From: Endomychus coccineus
Lineage: Eukaryota > Arthropoda > Insecta > Coleoptera > Endomychidae
Direction: 5' to 3'
NCBI GenBank assembly: GCA_958510875.1
Contig: OY294067.1
Span: forward strand, 278,275,242-278,339,241
DNA: 64,000 nucleotides
The notes under the pieces are model-generated. The model made no database searches and was not told the origin of the DNA. It was given only the letters and a program-made list of their open reading frames with translations. Shown piece by piece: positions 1-12,560 of the stretch. A program made the translations under genes and the position numbers. Numbering within the stretch: the first letter of the stretch is position 1; the number at the start of each line of letters is the position of its first letter.

Positions 1-405
1 CTTGGTTACATTGAAATCTACTAGAATGTGAGATCCAAATTTCAAAATCGTTTGCCCGATCTCCATTAATTGCATCAATCTGTCTCTGTCTTGCTCTTCC
101 GGCTTCATTAGATGATATATGAGCTCTGGATGAGGAAGCCGTATCGAGTGTACCATCATCTGCAATGCTGTGGACGGGACAGGTAGTCGCTTCCAATAAA
201 TCGTTGATATTGACCAAAAACAAAGTTGGTGCCAAGACATTGCCTGTGCAACACCAGCTATTGTTTCGAAGGATATTCCATCAATTGTCAGATGGAGTTA
301 TCTATGAAAACTCGATAGTAAGCAACATAGTTGAGGCGGCCAACCATATGACGGAAGTTTCTCAAGGAGGCCTTGACGGTAGGCTTGGTCAAATGCTTTG
401 AAGAT
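1..405 (-). mobile_element. Jockey-like reverse transcriptase fragment, degenerate
   Basis: Read on the minus strand, this stretch encodes part of a non-LTR reverse transcriptase. A KAFDQAY-like piece (palm motif A, near 380-402) is followed by a VLAPTLFL..INDLLEATT segment and an ADDGTL catalytic box near 152-172, where the usual F/Y-ADD reads IADD. The frame is broken several times, so no protein can be made. It belongs to the same family as the copies at 16440-18960 and 34470-35165, which share the INDLLE..TCPV..FADDGTLHTAFS arrangement. It is cut by the window edge. It lies downstream of the visible exons of the minus-strand SLC36 gene and is probably in that gene's next intron. The Jockey-type assignment comes from the motif set and is only clade-level. 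Confidence 0.75.
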
Positions 406-1764
406 ATTCAACTAAAAAAGCATGATATCCGACTTCAAAGCCACTTTCAAATGGAATCGGACTATAATCACAACACTAGTTAGTCATATTGGAGCCGCCA
501 TCTTGTTTTTCTCTCTTATAAATACTCCATAATGCTTTGCCAGCCGAATGATCTACACCTGGCAGAATGCAAGTTAACCGGACGCAAAGAAGTAGGTCAA
601 CATTCACTTGCAAGATTTCACACGAACGATATAGATCGATAGATAAAGAAGACAAGTTAAATAAAGCCTTGTACTGATTTAGAAACCGCTAATGAAACAC
701 GCTTTATTATACTCTATTTCTCATTGTAAATGTTAAATATTTCACAGCTCTATGATTTATAGTGACGCCTGCTGTCAGGCTGATTTTCGAAATATAACTT
801 TGTTTTATCCTGACACTTGCTGTCACATGAGCTATCAAAATTAGTCACACGGTAAAGACATAAAATAGACAGTGACGTCGTATGGATGACGTCATTTGAA
901 TATTAAAAGAAGAATTTCGGACATTTCTGCTGGTTAAATATAGGAGTGTGATATATATTTATAACCAGAAAAAAACGGTTAACCTTATGGTTCGATAAAA
1001 AAGGACATAAGCTCAATATTCTAGAATCAATAGAAATTGCAAAACATTCAAATAACAATAGTAGGATAATATTAAATGACCAAATGGACACCTATAATTC
1101 ACCACTTGTCAACAATTTTCTAAATAACAATTAGCAGAATTAATTAAGAAGGAAATGCTACAAGTTTATCGTACCTAATTTTGAGTTTGATTCTCTAATT
1201 TCCGAAAGTTGAAATAATTTTGCGTAAACGCCGAAATCATAGACATATTTCTTTTTTACTTCAAAGTTACTCTTAACGCTACTATCGTCCACTGTAACTC
1301 TTCTTCTAGTTCCTTCATTTTGTTATTACTCCTAGATATGCAAATGTTTCTACTTGTTCGAGTATTTCCCCTCTATTTATATGTTGTGTTCTAACGAGCG
1401 TGGCACCTCCCACCCGAGTGTACATGCACTTTAATAATACATGAAGAAGGAACATCAATCAACTACAAAGAACTTTCAAATAACTGACCCAGTATTACCA
1501 AAATATATAAAAATTAAAAAAACTAGCCAGTCAAAAGCTTAAAAGTTTGACAAACTAAAGTAAGATGACCTTGCCGCTTGGAGTTGCTAACTTACATCGC
1601 TAGCAGGGAGCAAAAGTTATTTTCTATGGGTGAATGTAGTCGTTAATGTTGAGGAAATACTGTCTTGGATGAGCGGAAGATGACCCAAATGGATAGTTTA
1701 TCAACCTTAACTGATTGTTCATACTGTCCATTATTCTAAATTATGATTTAAAACTGATACATAC
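406..1764. other. No gene seen; probable intron of the SLC36 gene
   Basis: This AT-rich stretch has no ORF I could support on either strand. In the paralogue at 15114-27252 the matching intron, after the 176-nt exon, is about 3.5 kb, so this is most likely the same intron of the left copy, continuing past the window edge. Confidence 0.5.
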
Positions 1765-4700
1765 GTATCTTCCTCGAAATTCATTGTGATACTTCCTTTA
1801 CTTTCGTCACCATATCGAATGTAAGACAATGTTCCAACTAAAATAGTTATCGACATCTCCAGAAAACTGCTGACATTTAGAACTCCCCAAGGCATTGTCA
1901 TCCATTCCTTATTCTTGATTTCCACGTATAACGGCAGTACCTAAGAATTGAATAAATATTTTGAGGATAACAAATTTATCCCTCGCACCTTTTAACTTTA
2001 CTTGTAATTAGTTCTTTCTACATAATATCCCTATAAATGAATGCAGTAACATTTCAATTATTCTCATTGCATGCTTTTATTAAATGAATTATTGGTGTTC
2101 GAAATTGCAATCATTAGAAATCTATTATAGAGAATTCTCCAATATATATTTTACCAGTTTGTAGTCCTGCGAAAAATATGTAAGCATTTTTTTTCCATAA
2201 TGTCCGGAAAGTTAGTGATTACACATAGTCCGGTCAAATTAGACGATTATCTTTGCCAACCCAGGAAATTTTCCGAGCTATTCGGGAAGCCAAATAGATC
2301 ATTTGAACAATACAACATATTGCCGCTAGGACGTTCTCCAGCTTTCGGAGCATAAATTGGCCAATTTTCATGTCCAATTTTTGGTAAAATTCGGGAAATC
2401 CTTAAATACTTCGCAAAGTGGCCAAAAAAACCCACTCGAGAGTTTTCGAGGTCGCTGATCAAGATTTCGACTTCAGATTTTACATTTGACCACTTCCTGG
2501 GGAATAATTGGCCAATTATTGCCATAAAAATGGGGCAAATCGACAAATAGTTCGCAAAGTGGCCAAAAATCCCACTCGGGGGTATTCGAGGTCGCTGATC
2601 AAAATTCCGAAGTCAGATTTTACATTTGATAATGGCGATAATAATGAAACTGATTTCGTTCAAGATGAAAATGTAGATCTGAGTTTTGTATTGATGAAAC
2701 AAATTTTAATTCTAATAGTAACATAAATTATGATAATATTAGTACTGACAGTGACGGAAGTGTTTAATGCATACGATTTTGTATTTTGTATCTTTTATTA
2801 GGCTAATATGTTGTTATTGATTGTAATAAATTTCAAATATAGCGTTATTGCACATATTTTTCGTTGAACGAAAAACAAGTTAAAAACAATATATATGAAT
2901 ATATGTATAATAATAAAAATAATAATGATAATAATATATAATATAATATCTACTACCTAATTATGTATAACCTTGATTAATCTTTGTCTTGAACAGTTTA
3001 GAAACACTTACCACCATTATGGAACAAAATGTGTAGATTCCAGTTGATATAAAAAGTGGGAATTTGATCACGTCCCCAATCCAACTGAAAGTCTGTTCCT
3101 TTGGTAAAGCAGTTCCCATCAAGTAAATAGCAATTAGAATACTAGTCATAATTAATAAATTAGCAATAATCGATAAGATTGCTAAAACTTTCAAATTGAC
3201 GAAGAATGAAGACATCACCCATATCGGTGGAAACGCGAAGATTATAAACCAGATGATACCCAGACTTGAGGAGTGTTTCTGTGCAACCTGAAAAACAAGT
3301 ATCGTAGATGTGTTGAATTGGATGCTTTCGCGAGCACTGCATCTTGAAAAGGTAGGTTTTACGATGAAATCTACATCACAGGAGCATGAATAGCAGAACC
3401 AGTTCCAATTTGCCCTTGACACTGAAACGGTCACATGACGGGGGATAATTAAGAAACCAATTGCTCAAATATTGTGGGTCTTTAGTATGTCATAGCTCAT
3501 AAGATTTTACCTGAACTAAAGACTATAATGAAATGAAGTTTTTTCAGATAAATGCGATTTATCATGCAGTGAAGAAAGGAACGAATTATTATTGATGTAT
3601 AAGATTGATTCCTAAACGGAATGGGAGAGCAGATGTGCTCTTTAAATTGGATAATCAATTTGTAGATTTCATATTTTTTCTTTCAAGTACAGCGAACTCC
3701 TCCAGAATCTGAGAGCAAGTCGGAGCTTAGGTGCTATTATTCGTCTCCTTTTCTCTCCAACCTGAAGGCAGTTGCCAATCACCAGATTGTTATCTAGTTG
3801 ATATGCTGCTAAGCATATCATATATATCCATACATGTGTCAGGATGTCTACAAAGCAAACATAACGGTATCTGCATGTCTTCTACTTCCTTTCCCACTCA
3901 CCTTCAATACTATGAAACTTCTAGGGAATTACAAGGGACAAGGACTCTGGGCCGCCCCCGCTAGGGGGACTAGTGTGGTTCACGGACAAGTCTAAGACTG
4001 GCGAGTCTAGCGGAGCCGGAGTCTAGTTGTGTACACCCAGAAGGGAGATTTCAGTTCACCTAGGTGCCCACGCAACCATTTTACAGGTTGAGGTATGTGC
4101 AATACGGACTTGTGCCCTGGAAAATCTTACATTAAACTATAGAGGTGAGCGGATTTATATCTCCACTGACCGCCGAGCGACCTTGGGCGCACTTCGCTCC
4201 CACAGAGTGACTTCTAGGCTTGTCTTGGAGTGCAGGGCTGAATTAGCCAGAAAGAATAAACTCCAGCTAGAATGGATACCCTCCACAATAGAAAATTCTC
4301 GCCTAAACTCTTTGAAACTCTACTATATATGAGCAGGAGAGGCCTAAAACTGCTGACAGAACTCCCCACGGGACACTGTCATCTGAATAGACATCTACAC
4401 ACAATGGGCATTGTTGAAGACCCAGCTTGTAGTAGACGTGGAGAGGCAAATGAAACTGCCTCTCACAACCTAACAGAATGACCAGCACTGGCTTCTCTTA
4501 GGTTACAACACCTCGGCAGCACACATATGCCGCTTGAAGCCATAAGAGATATCAGTCCATGCAAAATCATGTATCAAGGGGCGCTCAATGGAGCGAATCA
4601 AGCGGTACAAGTGCTCCGGACTTGTCCGCCCCCATTTTGATTAATTTGATTCTTTGATTGATAGACAGTATTCATTTATTGAGTTTATGAACCACAGTAA

Positions 4701-7700
4701 CTGTAACATAAAATTGTATCCCTGAAATTGACAAAAGAGTCAACATATAAGAGAAGTATATATTCATAGAAGGAAGATATTGTCAGAACCAACGAACTCG
4801 GATATACTAGAATAAGCTAAAGTCATTTTTGAGTATCGCCAACATGTCTCTCTCCCACCATACTGTCATCTAGCTTCCCAGCAATCGTGTGGAGAAATAA
4901 AGATTGAATAGAGAGATCTCCGATATTGGCACTCGTAATTCGCCGCCGCTAATCGTGTACCTACTGTCAAGAAAAGTGACATTTATTTGAAAGTGAAGTT
5001 AACGAGTTCCGATCAACTTAACCTGTCAAATCTTTGAGTGATCTTGGTGATACAGTTCTTTGTTCTTTCTACTTTCTAGAAAATCCAAGAAGCTAACGAC
5101 TTAATAGTGTTCTAAAATTGTGAATTTTCTTTACTTTTGGTACTTTGCCCAACAATGGATTTTGTATGAATATACTTATACAGATATGATTTGAAACCAA
5201 ATTATAGGTTGATGTAGTGGTGAAAAAAGTGAAACTATTATTGTATTGCAATATAAATTAAATAATTGTGATCTAATAATGTCCTCGATAGAAACAAATG
5301 TTTTTCACTGGTTAAGAATATATAAAAATATACTTAATTGCCCAGATGTAGATAAACAAAGTAATAAGCAGCTCATAGTCTGCGCTTCAATATAGTTACT
5401 TGCATGCACACATAAATCGGTGAATGGCAATCACCAAAAGAAGAAACGACCATACAAATTGCTATTATACAAATGTGGTCAGTAAGTGAATCAGTTTAAT
5501 TGCCAAAATACCAGTCAAGTTCTGTAAAACATGGAAGAAACACACATTTGCCATTAACATTCTTCTATGTCTACAGCTACACTGTTAATATTGGTTATGA
5601 AGTTTTTATTTTTGATGTTTTAACAGTTTTAAAAAAAACGTACCTTACTGCCTTATAAATAAGTACGCCCGTGGCGTGGGGTACCCTGGAAATCTGTTTA
5701 AAATACCCTATACAATACACGCCTATGCCGTGAGGTACTATTCCTCTATCCGTACTGGACCTCTACACGTCATGTTGGCGATACAAAATTTCCGTAGTTA
5801 CAAATAGACTGACTAACTCTAGTATATCCGAGTTCGTTGGTCAGAACTATGTACTTGAATGATAGATTGTTATCAACCTACGGAAAACTGACTGGAAACA
5901 TTAAAAAAAAGTAACCAGAATTATCTCAAATAGTGGAGAGGTATTTATCGATGAAGAATTAGTTGGAAAAGGTCATAATATAAAAAAGAAAAAATAGAAC
6001 ATAACATAACAAATATATGAATTGAAATATATTTTGAAATCCAATGGAAACTATTAAATACTTATGAAATCAAGAGAGTGGATTAACTCTATACTGCATG
6101 AATCCAAAGACATGCTAGAACATCCAAATGTAGTTTTTGGAAATATTTTCCCAAATTATGTGAAATATTATTTTTTCAACATTGTATATAGTGTTTTGGG
6201 AGGAAATGGTAATATTTTAAGGACATGTTTAGGAAGCGAAAATAAACTCGTACGTTCAAGTCCGATTTTCATTTATTAGGTTTCTCTTTTTGACAAGTTA
6301 AACAAAAATTGGCCCAATTATTCTTCTGCGAGAAATTGCCATCCAAACACCGATTTTTTGAGCATGTAGTGGCTATTCAGCAAAAACATGAGGGTTATCA
6401 TTGCTCCACATTCGCATATTTTGAGAATTGATGTATCCCGAAAGGTGGAACCACGCTTCGTCAGAAAAAAAAGTTAAGTCTAGAAGATCGTCATTCATTA
6501 AATTATTGACAAACCAATAAGCAAGGCGTCTAGGGTGGTCTGCGGGCAGAAAAGCTTGATGTGCTTGCATCTTATATGGATGCATGTTCAAGTCTTTCTT
6601 TAAAATCTTCTGACATGTTCCAATTTCCTGAGAAAGACGTTTCAAAGGTTTTGCAGGCTCCTCTTCCATACGTTGACGAACGTCATTGACAACTTCTTCT
6701 GTACGAACTCTTGGTCTACCAGCACCTTTTTTATGAGTCACACAACCAGTTTCTCGAAACACTTCAACACAATTTGTAAGGCACGCATCAAAATTGTTCG
6801 GTAATATTGCCACGTTTGGGAAGTGCTCTCGAAAATTGTCCAAACACAAACGTTGACTGTATTGCCAATTTTCATTAACTAGCGCACCCGTTCGAAAATA
6901 GGCTTCAATCATGAAAATTTTGTGCTGTGTGGTAAGAGGCATGATTCAAAAACTGGATTAGAAAATTTCAGCACAATGACTTAACAGATTCTGACACAAC
7001 AAAACATATTCAGAAATTTAAAGTAAGACACACGTTTTACATTCCACAACCACCCTTGACCAAGATAATTTTTGATATCCCGGTATAATGTTTGTATACG
7101 GTTTCTGTAGGTAATGGTAGTAATGTGCCTTACTGGGAAAGCTTATTTACATTTTCTAGAAGAGCATTAAGAGGAAATAATGGACGAAGTTCCTTTGAAT
7201 ATTCGACCACGTATTATGTTCCATCACGATGGAGCACATCCACATTATTCAAATAATGTAAGAAATTTTTGCCTTTGGTGATGAATGAAGTCGTTGTTTT
7301 TTCTTCGGATGTGGACACAAGAAATTTGTTCCTACATTGCATTCCTAATGCTGCAGCGTTCATTAGAACGAATCATCGTGCACTAGGCGAGGTTTAGTGT
7401 ACGATGATTTTTGTGTTTGGGGATGGATGAAGCCGTGGGTTTTTTTACGAATGTGCATTAGGGCCAATCATCGTACACTAAAACTCGCTACTGGTTCAAT
7501 TTATGAACCCGGAAATAAGTATATCGGAGTGAGCGGTGATGTTTTTGAAAATTTGTTGTGAATTGATGCAATTTACTTTTTTTTTTGATTTGTGATATTA
7601 GTCTTTGTAATAATTTTTTTTTTAGTTTTCAAACTACAATTAATCAAAGTATCTGTGATACAAATGCAAATTTGACTTGAACGTATAAGCTTATTTTGCT

Positions 7701-10700
7701 TATTGTGGCTCTTCAGACATGTCCTTAAAATATTTCTATTTCCTCCCGAATAAACCTGTATAACATATTGCACGATTTTATTATTTCACGATATTCACGG
7801 GCGAGAAAGAAAATTTATTTCGACTCTAAGCAATACCCTCTAAACTGCAAGGAGGAACACTAGCTCTACATCACTAGAATTACCCCAAAAAATTATCCCA
7901 TATCTCAATGTTGACTGCACAAACGCACGATAAGCGGTTAAAGCTGTGTGTTCACTTAGACTGAAATGTTTTTTAGGGCAAAGCAATATTTTGATAACGT
8001 TCTCACTAATTTATTTGATTGGTCATTCCAATTTATTCGTGAGTCAATAATTATACCTAGAAAAGTGGTATGGGTCACACACGCTATATCAGTAACGGTA
8101 TCAGATGGAATGCTCTTAATGGTCGATGTATATCCAAGTTTGAGGTTATGTAGTTTTCGGAAGCCCATACTGTTTGCTCAGCAGTGGATTCTTGATACAT
8201 ATTCATATACTTAAAACATTAATGTATTACAATTTCGAATATTCGTGTTTCTGTTCGTTTCAGCGACGTGGGCATTTTAAATTGAAATTGGTGCAATAAG
8301 GACGCATTGTGTTGATATAATTAGTTTTAAGAAATCTCGTCTTTATACATGCAAACGTATTCTGATGATGATCGTGAGACCGAAACGTAGGTAAATACGA
8401 GAATTAATAATTAATAAGCATATGTGTTAGTGAAACCTATTTCCCGAGAATTTATATACAATTTATTTTTACTGCTGATTAAGATTACATTGGTTTTCAT
8501 GTTCGAATGCTTTTCCGTGTTTTTCTAACCACCTTTGATTCTTCTGTCACTTCCGAAGATTTGATATTAGTTTCATTTTTTCCTAGTTTAATTATATTAC
8601 TTAAAATCTGTGAGTGTTCATTTTGTATTAAATTGATTCGATTTTTACCATCTGTGTTCTGTTAAATTGATTAAATACGTCTAAGTATAGTTCGGCTTTA
8701 AATAAATGAAAAAACCGACACATCTGCTTGGTTACACACAGTTCACGAAATTTTTGGAATAATTCCGTATTGTTTCAATGAGCTTAAGTCAATTCACACA
8801 TTGTTGGGAAAATTTTAAGCAGTACTAATAGAAGGCAGGTATTTTACATTAATAAAACCACATGTTGTGCAACTAAGGACTCAGTTCACGTCTGGTAACA
8901 CCGTTGTTTTACTGTCGGTATTGCAGTATTGTGCTGTAGTGACTCACCATCGAGCGTTCACGCCTTGTAGTGTAGAGGGTATTGCTCTAACAAATTTTTG
9001 CCTTTCGCTATTCGTGACTTACCCATTTCATACTTTCCGAAAAGAATAAGATATAAGTACAACAGACCCCAAATTGCGTAATCATCAGTATAACATTGGC
9101 TAACGTTTTCATTGCAGATGCATAATGCGAACATTTTCCGGGTGTTCGCAAGAAAGCCCCTTTGCACGTCTCACCAAGATCTGTTCTTGAGACTTTACCT
9201 TCTTCTTCCAGAACCTTGGCGGTTTTCAACTGAAAATGTAATTCAAACCAAAAAACTTAGGTCCAGATTAGTTTATTATCTCAATATTATTCACGATGTT
9301 TGAAAATGACCAAAATGTTGATATTAACTCTAGATTAATGGTCATTTAATCGAAGGGTCCCAATTTTTAATGGAGCTCTTCCAAAAATAATAATATTGAA
9401 GGTATGTTCGAGATGATAGTTTGCCAATAAATACAAATGGGTTTGGGGCATGAGATTTTTTTGCTTCTAAGTGATTTTCATTCTTAGTATCAGAAAAATT
9501 AACTTACCAGTAGATGCTGACAATGTAACATTAAAAGAACTACAAGGACCAATACTGGTGGTGCTAAAAGCATTCCTGCATTCTTGTAAGCAAATCCTAA
9601 GGAGAAAATTCCTGCTCCTACTGTACATTTGAAGTGGTTCATCACCGATTCTATGTAACTGACAAAAAACGGAAATATTGAATCAAATATCTTCCCATAA
9701 ATGTTAATAACACCTAACACCCTCATCTGGTATTAAAATGGATATCACATCTAGCAACATTGTTTTCTTGGCTGCTACAAGTTTCATTTCCATTACAAAT
9801 TAAGAAAATTTCATTTCATGCAAAGTAGCCTGAAATATCCCCAATGCTGATCCAATATTGTAATAAATCTGTCATTATCACTGAAGAAATGTCTAATGTA
9901 AAGACAAAAATACAGAGTATATGTGTTATATGTGTATGTAAGAACCAGCTGAGAGAGATACCTTCGAAAGTTATTCATTCTGTGGTAAAGAAAAACTCGA
10001 ATAAATTAAGCTCTCTTTTTGTGAGGGATATTTCTTACATTCGGAATAACGTTTACTATAACCGCAGAAAAATCTACCATCACTGCTATTTTCTACAGAA
10101 GCTGCTATGAAAGTATTGACAAATTTGGAAATCTGCATAATCAAGGAAAACTTTTTATTCATTAACGATGAAAGCAAGAAGATTGTAGTATTCTCCTGTA
10201 CTACCAATATCCGCTATTTATGTAACAGTGGAAAAACATATTTGGACGGTATCTTCAGGTACGAAATATTTTTTGCAACTACTTGCAATCCATATTCTTA
10301 ACAATGGACATTATATTCATTTGGCGTTCAGTTTGCTTCCCGATAAAAAGCAGTATACTTACAAAAATTTATTTGTGTGAAGTGTGAAAGTGAGGGTTTC
10401 AAACTAAATCCAAAAATGGTTGTAGCAAAATTCGAAAAGGGCATTCATAACGCTGTTTTTTCTGTGTGGATAGATGTTAAATTTCCGCTTCCATCTTGCC
10501 CAGTCATAGGTAAATCGCTTAAATATGTCTTAATTTCTGTCATGTATTCGTAATCTGGTTCGGATAGATTTTTCAGGGACCGGTTTGAAATGTTGTCTAT
10601 CCCGGGTGCAAGTTTTCGGGGTTATTTATCAAGTCGTTTCGTTCTGTGTCTATAGTATGTTCGTGCGCTAGCAATTTGGGAGGATTTAGAATATCTTTCC

Positions 10701-11338
10701 ACTCCAGATTTAATAATAACTTCTATATCAATCATTCGGACATATTTTCCTTTATAGAAATTGTTGAACAATTCCAAACAGAAGCTTATATAACCCTTCA
10801 AAGTTTGAACAAGAATATGAGAATACGCGATCCTGCAGTACGTAAAAGATTAGACTTAGTAAAAAGTAATATAGAGCGTCTGAACTCACAGCAAATCTCT
10901 CGTTTCCATTTTGTAAAATGTATATCGTGCATGTATTGCAACAATGATTTGTAAAATGTATAAAAAACATTTCAAAAGTTGTATGTGTAAATGAGTGTTT
11001 TTTCAATAATATTATTTTCAAACCAAATTATTTTCTTTTTTAGAAACTTATACAACCAAATCTTGCAAGGTGATCGGGGTTTTATAAAAAATTGAGTGCC
11101 GAGTTCGTGTGCGCGCTCTAATTGGTTTAACATCGCCCGACTTCATGTCCTAGGTGCCGGAATAGCGTCCATCCAAATAACCTTTCATTGTTCCCATTTT
11201 AAGATAAATTAGTAGAATCCAAGGGAATTATTTAAGGAGTCAGTGTTATTTCGAAAACTTATAGAAGCAGACTTTTAATAATAATTATAAATTCTTTCGA
11301 TGACTCACTTTGAAGGAGGTTTCTCATCAAGTTGATCG
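1765..11338 (-). CDS. Proton-coupled amino-acid transporter (SLC36/pathetic-like), copy 1, partial
   Basis: This is a multi-exon minus-strand gene for an SLC36-family proton/amino-acid symporter of the plasma membrane or lysosome. Visible exons, 5' to 3', are 11309-11338 (30 nt), 9508-9658 (151), 9023-9229 (207), 3012-3287 (276) and 1765-1940 (176). All have AG/GT borders and matching phases, giving about 279 codons. Family signatures are YIESVMNHFKCTVGAGIFSL (start of the transporter core), ITQFGVCCTYILFFSES, NLKVLAILSIIANL and MPWGVLNVSSFLEM..GTLSYIRYGDESKGSITMNF. Exons for the last transmembrane segments, found in copy 2 as 173 and 284 nt, should lie left of position 1. The first exon, upstream of the 30-nt one, was not found. 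Introns hold a MULE, a DD41D-type mariner, a MITE and RNase H relics. No stop or frameshift was seen in the exons, so it looks functional. The family call is firm, the substrate unknown. Confidence 0.88.
2405..2632. repeat. Direct duplication, unit about 142 bp
   Basis: Two adjacent copies of a block, beginning TTCGCAAAGTGGCCAAAAA and containing TTCGAGGTCGCTGATCAA then TCAGATTTTACATTTGA, start near 2409 and 2551. The GGTCGCTGA core recurs near 20830 and 22470, so this is one member of a dispersed repeat family lying inside introns of both SLC36 copies. ORFs over this stretch are not coding. Confidence 0.7.
3950..4640 (+). mobile_element. RNase H-domain 3' end of a non-LTR retrotransposon, degenerate
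   Basis: The plus strand encodes a recognisable but broken retroelement RNase H. A WFTDKSKTGESSGAGV-like start lies near 3975-4030. It is followed by HATILQVEVCAIRTCALEN, IYISTDRRATLGALRS and LVLECRAELARKNKLQLEW (4060-4280), then a tail with LPTGHCHLNRHLHTMG and a Cys/His-bearing ETASHNLTE segment. Frames switch at least twice and stops occur. It sits in the intron of SLC36 copy 1 between the 276-nt and 207-nt exons, on the opposite strand. The reverse transcriptase part is missing, as expected for a 5'-truncated insertion. Confidence 0.75.
4789..5840. mobile_element. Non-autonomous DNA transposon with inverted ends and 6-bp target duplication
   Basis: The left end reads CCAACGAACTCGGATATACT and the right end is its inverse complement (AGTATATCCGAGTTCGTTGG), giving about 24 bp of near-perfect inverted repeat. 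Both sides carry TCAGAA (4783-4788 and 5841-5846), a likely target-site duplication. The body of about 1,050 bp has no transposase. It contains two similar short segments around CGTGGCGTGGGGTACC and GCCTATGCCGTGAGGTAC near 5665 and 5715. The superfamily is not assigned. Confidence 0.7.
6300..7083 (-). mobile_element. Mariner-like element (DD41D-type family), truncated copy
   Basis: The transposase reads from ATG at 6940-6942 toward lower coordinates. It has an N-terminal HTH region, a THKKGAGRPRVRTEEVV linker, and FFSDEAWFHLSGYINSQN carrying the first catalytic Asp. A TAG stops the frame soon after, where the other copy (16706-18282) has TCG. Two in-frame deletions, LSHG and CH, are visible against that copy. 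The 5' end is intact: CCGGGATATC next to TA at 7084-7085. The element ends abruptly near 6300 (IIGPIF region), so the second and third catalytic Asp are missing. It is inert. It lies in an intron of SLC36 copy 1. Confidence 0.88.
7130..7275 (+). mobile_element. Mariner/Tc1-like transposase scrap
   Basis: The plus strand encodes EEIMDEVPLNIRPRIMFHHD followed by GAHPHYSNNVRNF, the second catalytic Asp region of a mariner-type transposase (H-D-G-A-x-P-H). Nothing else of the protein survives. A repetitive segment with ATCATCGTACACTAAA repeated in opposite orientations follows at 7350-7500. Confidence 0.55.
7800..8180 (-). mobile_element. Non-LTR reverse transcriptase C-terminal fragment, degenerate
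   Basis: The minus strand encodes a piece around CVTHTTFLGIIIDSRINWND and a following KLVRTLSKYCFALKN segment (7960-8168). This is the thumb-region FLGIxIDSxLNW motif of non-LTR reverse transcriptases. A frame-shifted GIIFWGNSSDVELVFLL-like continuation lies below 7950. It is too degraded to assign a clade and sits in an intron of SLC36 copy 1. Confidence 0.6.
8180..8470 (+). repeat. Penelope-type terminal repeat carrying a hammerhead motif
   Basis: About 290 bp, from TGGATTCTTGATACATATTC to CCTATTTCCCGAGAATTTAT, is shared with 43410-43690 and in part with 59850-60000. At 59.9 kb the same sequence abuts a Penelope-like coding fragment, so it is probably the pseudo-LTR of such an element. The hammerhead core is listed separately. 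Confidence 0.6.
8338..8387 (+). ncRNA. Hammerhead ribozyme motif (Penelope-type, minimal)
   Basis: The order of parts fits a minimal hammerhead. CGTC forms the short stem III arm and cleavage site. Next comes stem I ATAC/GTAT, then the conserved CTGATGA. Stem II with a GTGA loop (GATC/GACC, one mismatch) is followed by GAAACG. Short stem III is typical of Penelope-like elements. The stem II mismatch suggests weakened activity. Confidence 0.6.
9844..10950 (+). mobile_element. MULE (Mutator-like) transposase relic
   Basis: Broken plus-strand frames follow a MULE transposase in order. An N-terminal segment (9970-10110) ends YYNRRKIYHHCYF. Next is NENFLFINDESKKIVVFS-like sequence with CNSGKTYLDGIFRY (10150-10260), corresponding to the first DGTF catalytic box. 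Then come AFSLLPDKKQYTY (near 10330), KMVVAKFEKGIHNAV-like sequence (10410-10460), a FHLAQS piece (10490) and a C-terminal HSDIFSFIEIVEQFQTEAYI segment (10730-10800). Several frameshifts and stops separate them. It lies in the first mapped intron of SLC36 copy 1. Confidence 0.75.
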
Positions 11339-11599
11339 CTGGAATAAAATAATACATTAATTATATTTGATTGCACTGAAGAATTCTAATGAATCTATAT
11401 CAGTTGAAAATGATGAATGCAAACATGTTGAATGTTAATATTGAAAGTTTAGAAATATAGAGTTTTTAGAAATATACAGTAACGCTAGACTAATAAACTA
11501 TAAGACAGTTCACACTGTGAATACTCTATTAATAAGGCAGGGTTTCATGTTCACACAGAACTACCAAACCCACCTTGCAAACAAAGAAGATTGATCAGG

Positions 11600-12560
11600 G
11601 GAAAGTGCACCATGTCAGGGAAGGAGCCACCTATAGGTTATACCGATGAATCCAGAAGAGCAGAAGGTACGGATGTCGGAGTCTTTGGGCCCAATTCCTA
11701 AAACTCGGAAACATCGGTAAATACACCAGGATCTTTCAATCGAAAGTTCATACAAATGAATGATGTGCACAATTCAATCAGGACAAAGGATACAAGCAAA
11801 ATGACATAGTTATCATGTCTGATGATCAAGCAGACATGAAGACTCTGAGGTCTAACATGATAAGCTAAAGAATGGATAATACTTGCAGAACCAAACTAAA
11901 CATCTTAGGATTACAGAACGGAATCATCCTTCACTGTGTTAAAGGGAATATAGGAATTGAGACAAATGAGCACGCAGACGCCGTTGCACCCAAGGAAACT
12001 GAAATACTTTTGCAATATAGAAACACACAATATACAGAGCCGATGACAAAGGACTCAGTATTAAACACTGGAGTTCTCTTCCGGAGCATGGAAAATGTAA
12101 CATCCTCCTGGATAAATTTCGGGAGAACAGCTTATTGGAAAGCATGCGGGAAGCAAAAATAACCTAAGAATCAACAGGATTGATGACGAGATACTGCAAG
12201 CTCAACGGCCATATGAGAAAAATTGATCTAGTGAATGATGGGACATTTGCTCAGTAACTACGAAGCCATACTCCTCGGTAGGAGCAAATACCTTGAGACA
12301 TACAGCACCATAGGAAAAATTGAATCATTGAATTCGGGAAGGGTATTAGTCTCCTCAAAAGATCTAAAGCTCACCGGCGTACTGGTACAAAACAATACCA
12401 AGAGGGAGTACAATAGCCCTTGGAGGACGCAGTAGTAACAACACCGCTAGTTTAATCTGATTTTGATAACAGAGTAACACTGCTAGAAGAATTATCACCT
12501 CTACCCTCATATTTAGAGCTGGTAATCTGTGCTGTACCAATTTAAAGGTTTGAGGCCAAT
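11600..12560 (+). mobile_element. Retrotransposon RNase H relic
   Basis: Frame-broken plus-strand sequence starts with GYTDESRRAEGTDVGVFGP (RNase H opening, near 11637). It continues to GNIGIETNEHADAVAPKETE (11944-12000), the GHxGIxGNExAD end of the domain. The trailing 12170-12560 segment is similar to the tail of the retroelement relic at 56960-58600, so both are one family. No intact protein remains. It lies just upstream of the first mapped exon of SLC36 copy 1. Confidence 0.65.

Larger units (their letters stand above)
6170..7765. repeat. Inverted pair of a short repeat around the truncated mariner
   Basis: A segment reading GGAGGAAATGGTAATATTTT then AAGGACATGT at about 6198-6290 recurs in inverted orientation at about 7660-7750. 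Both encode a similar G-G-N-x-N-I-L-R-T-C-L stretch. The truncated mariner lies between the two arms. The parent element is not recognised. Confidence 0.6.
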
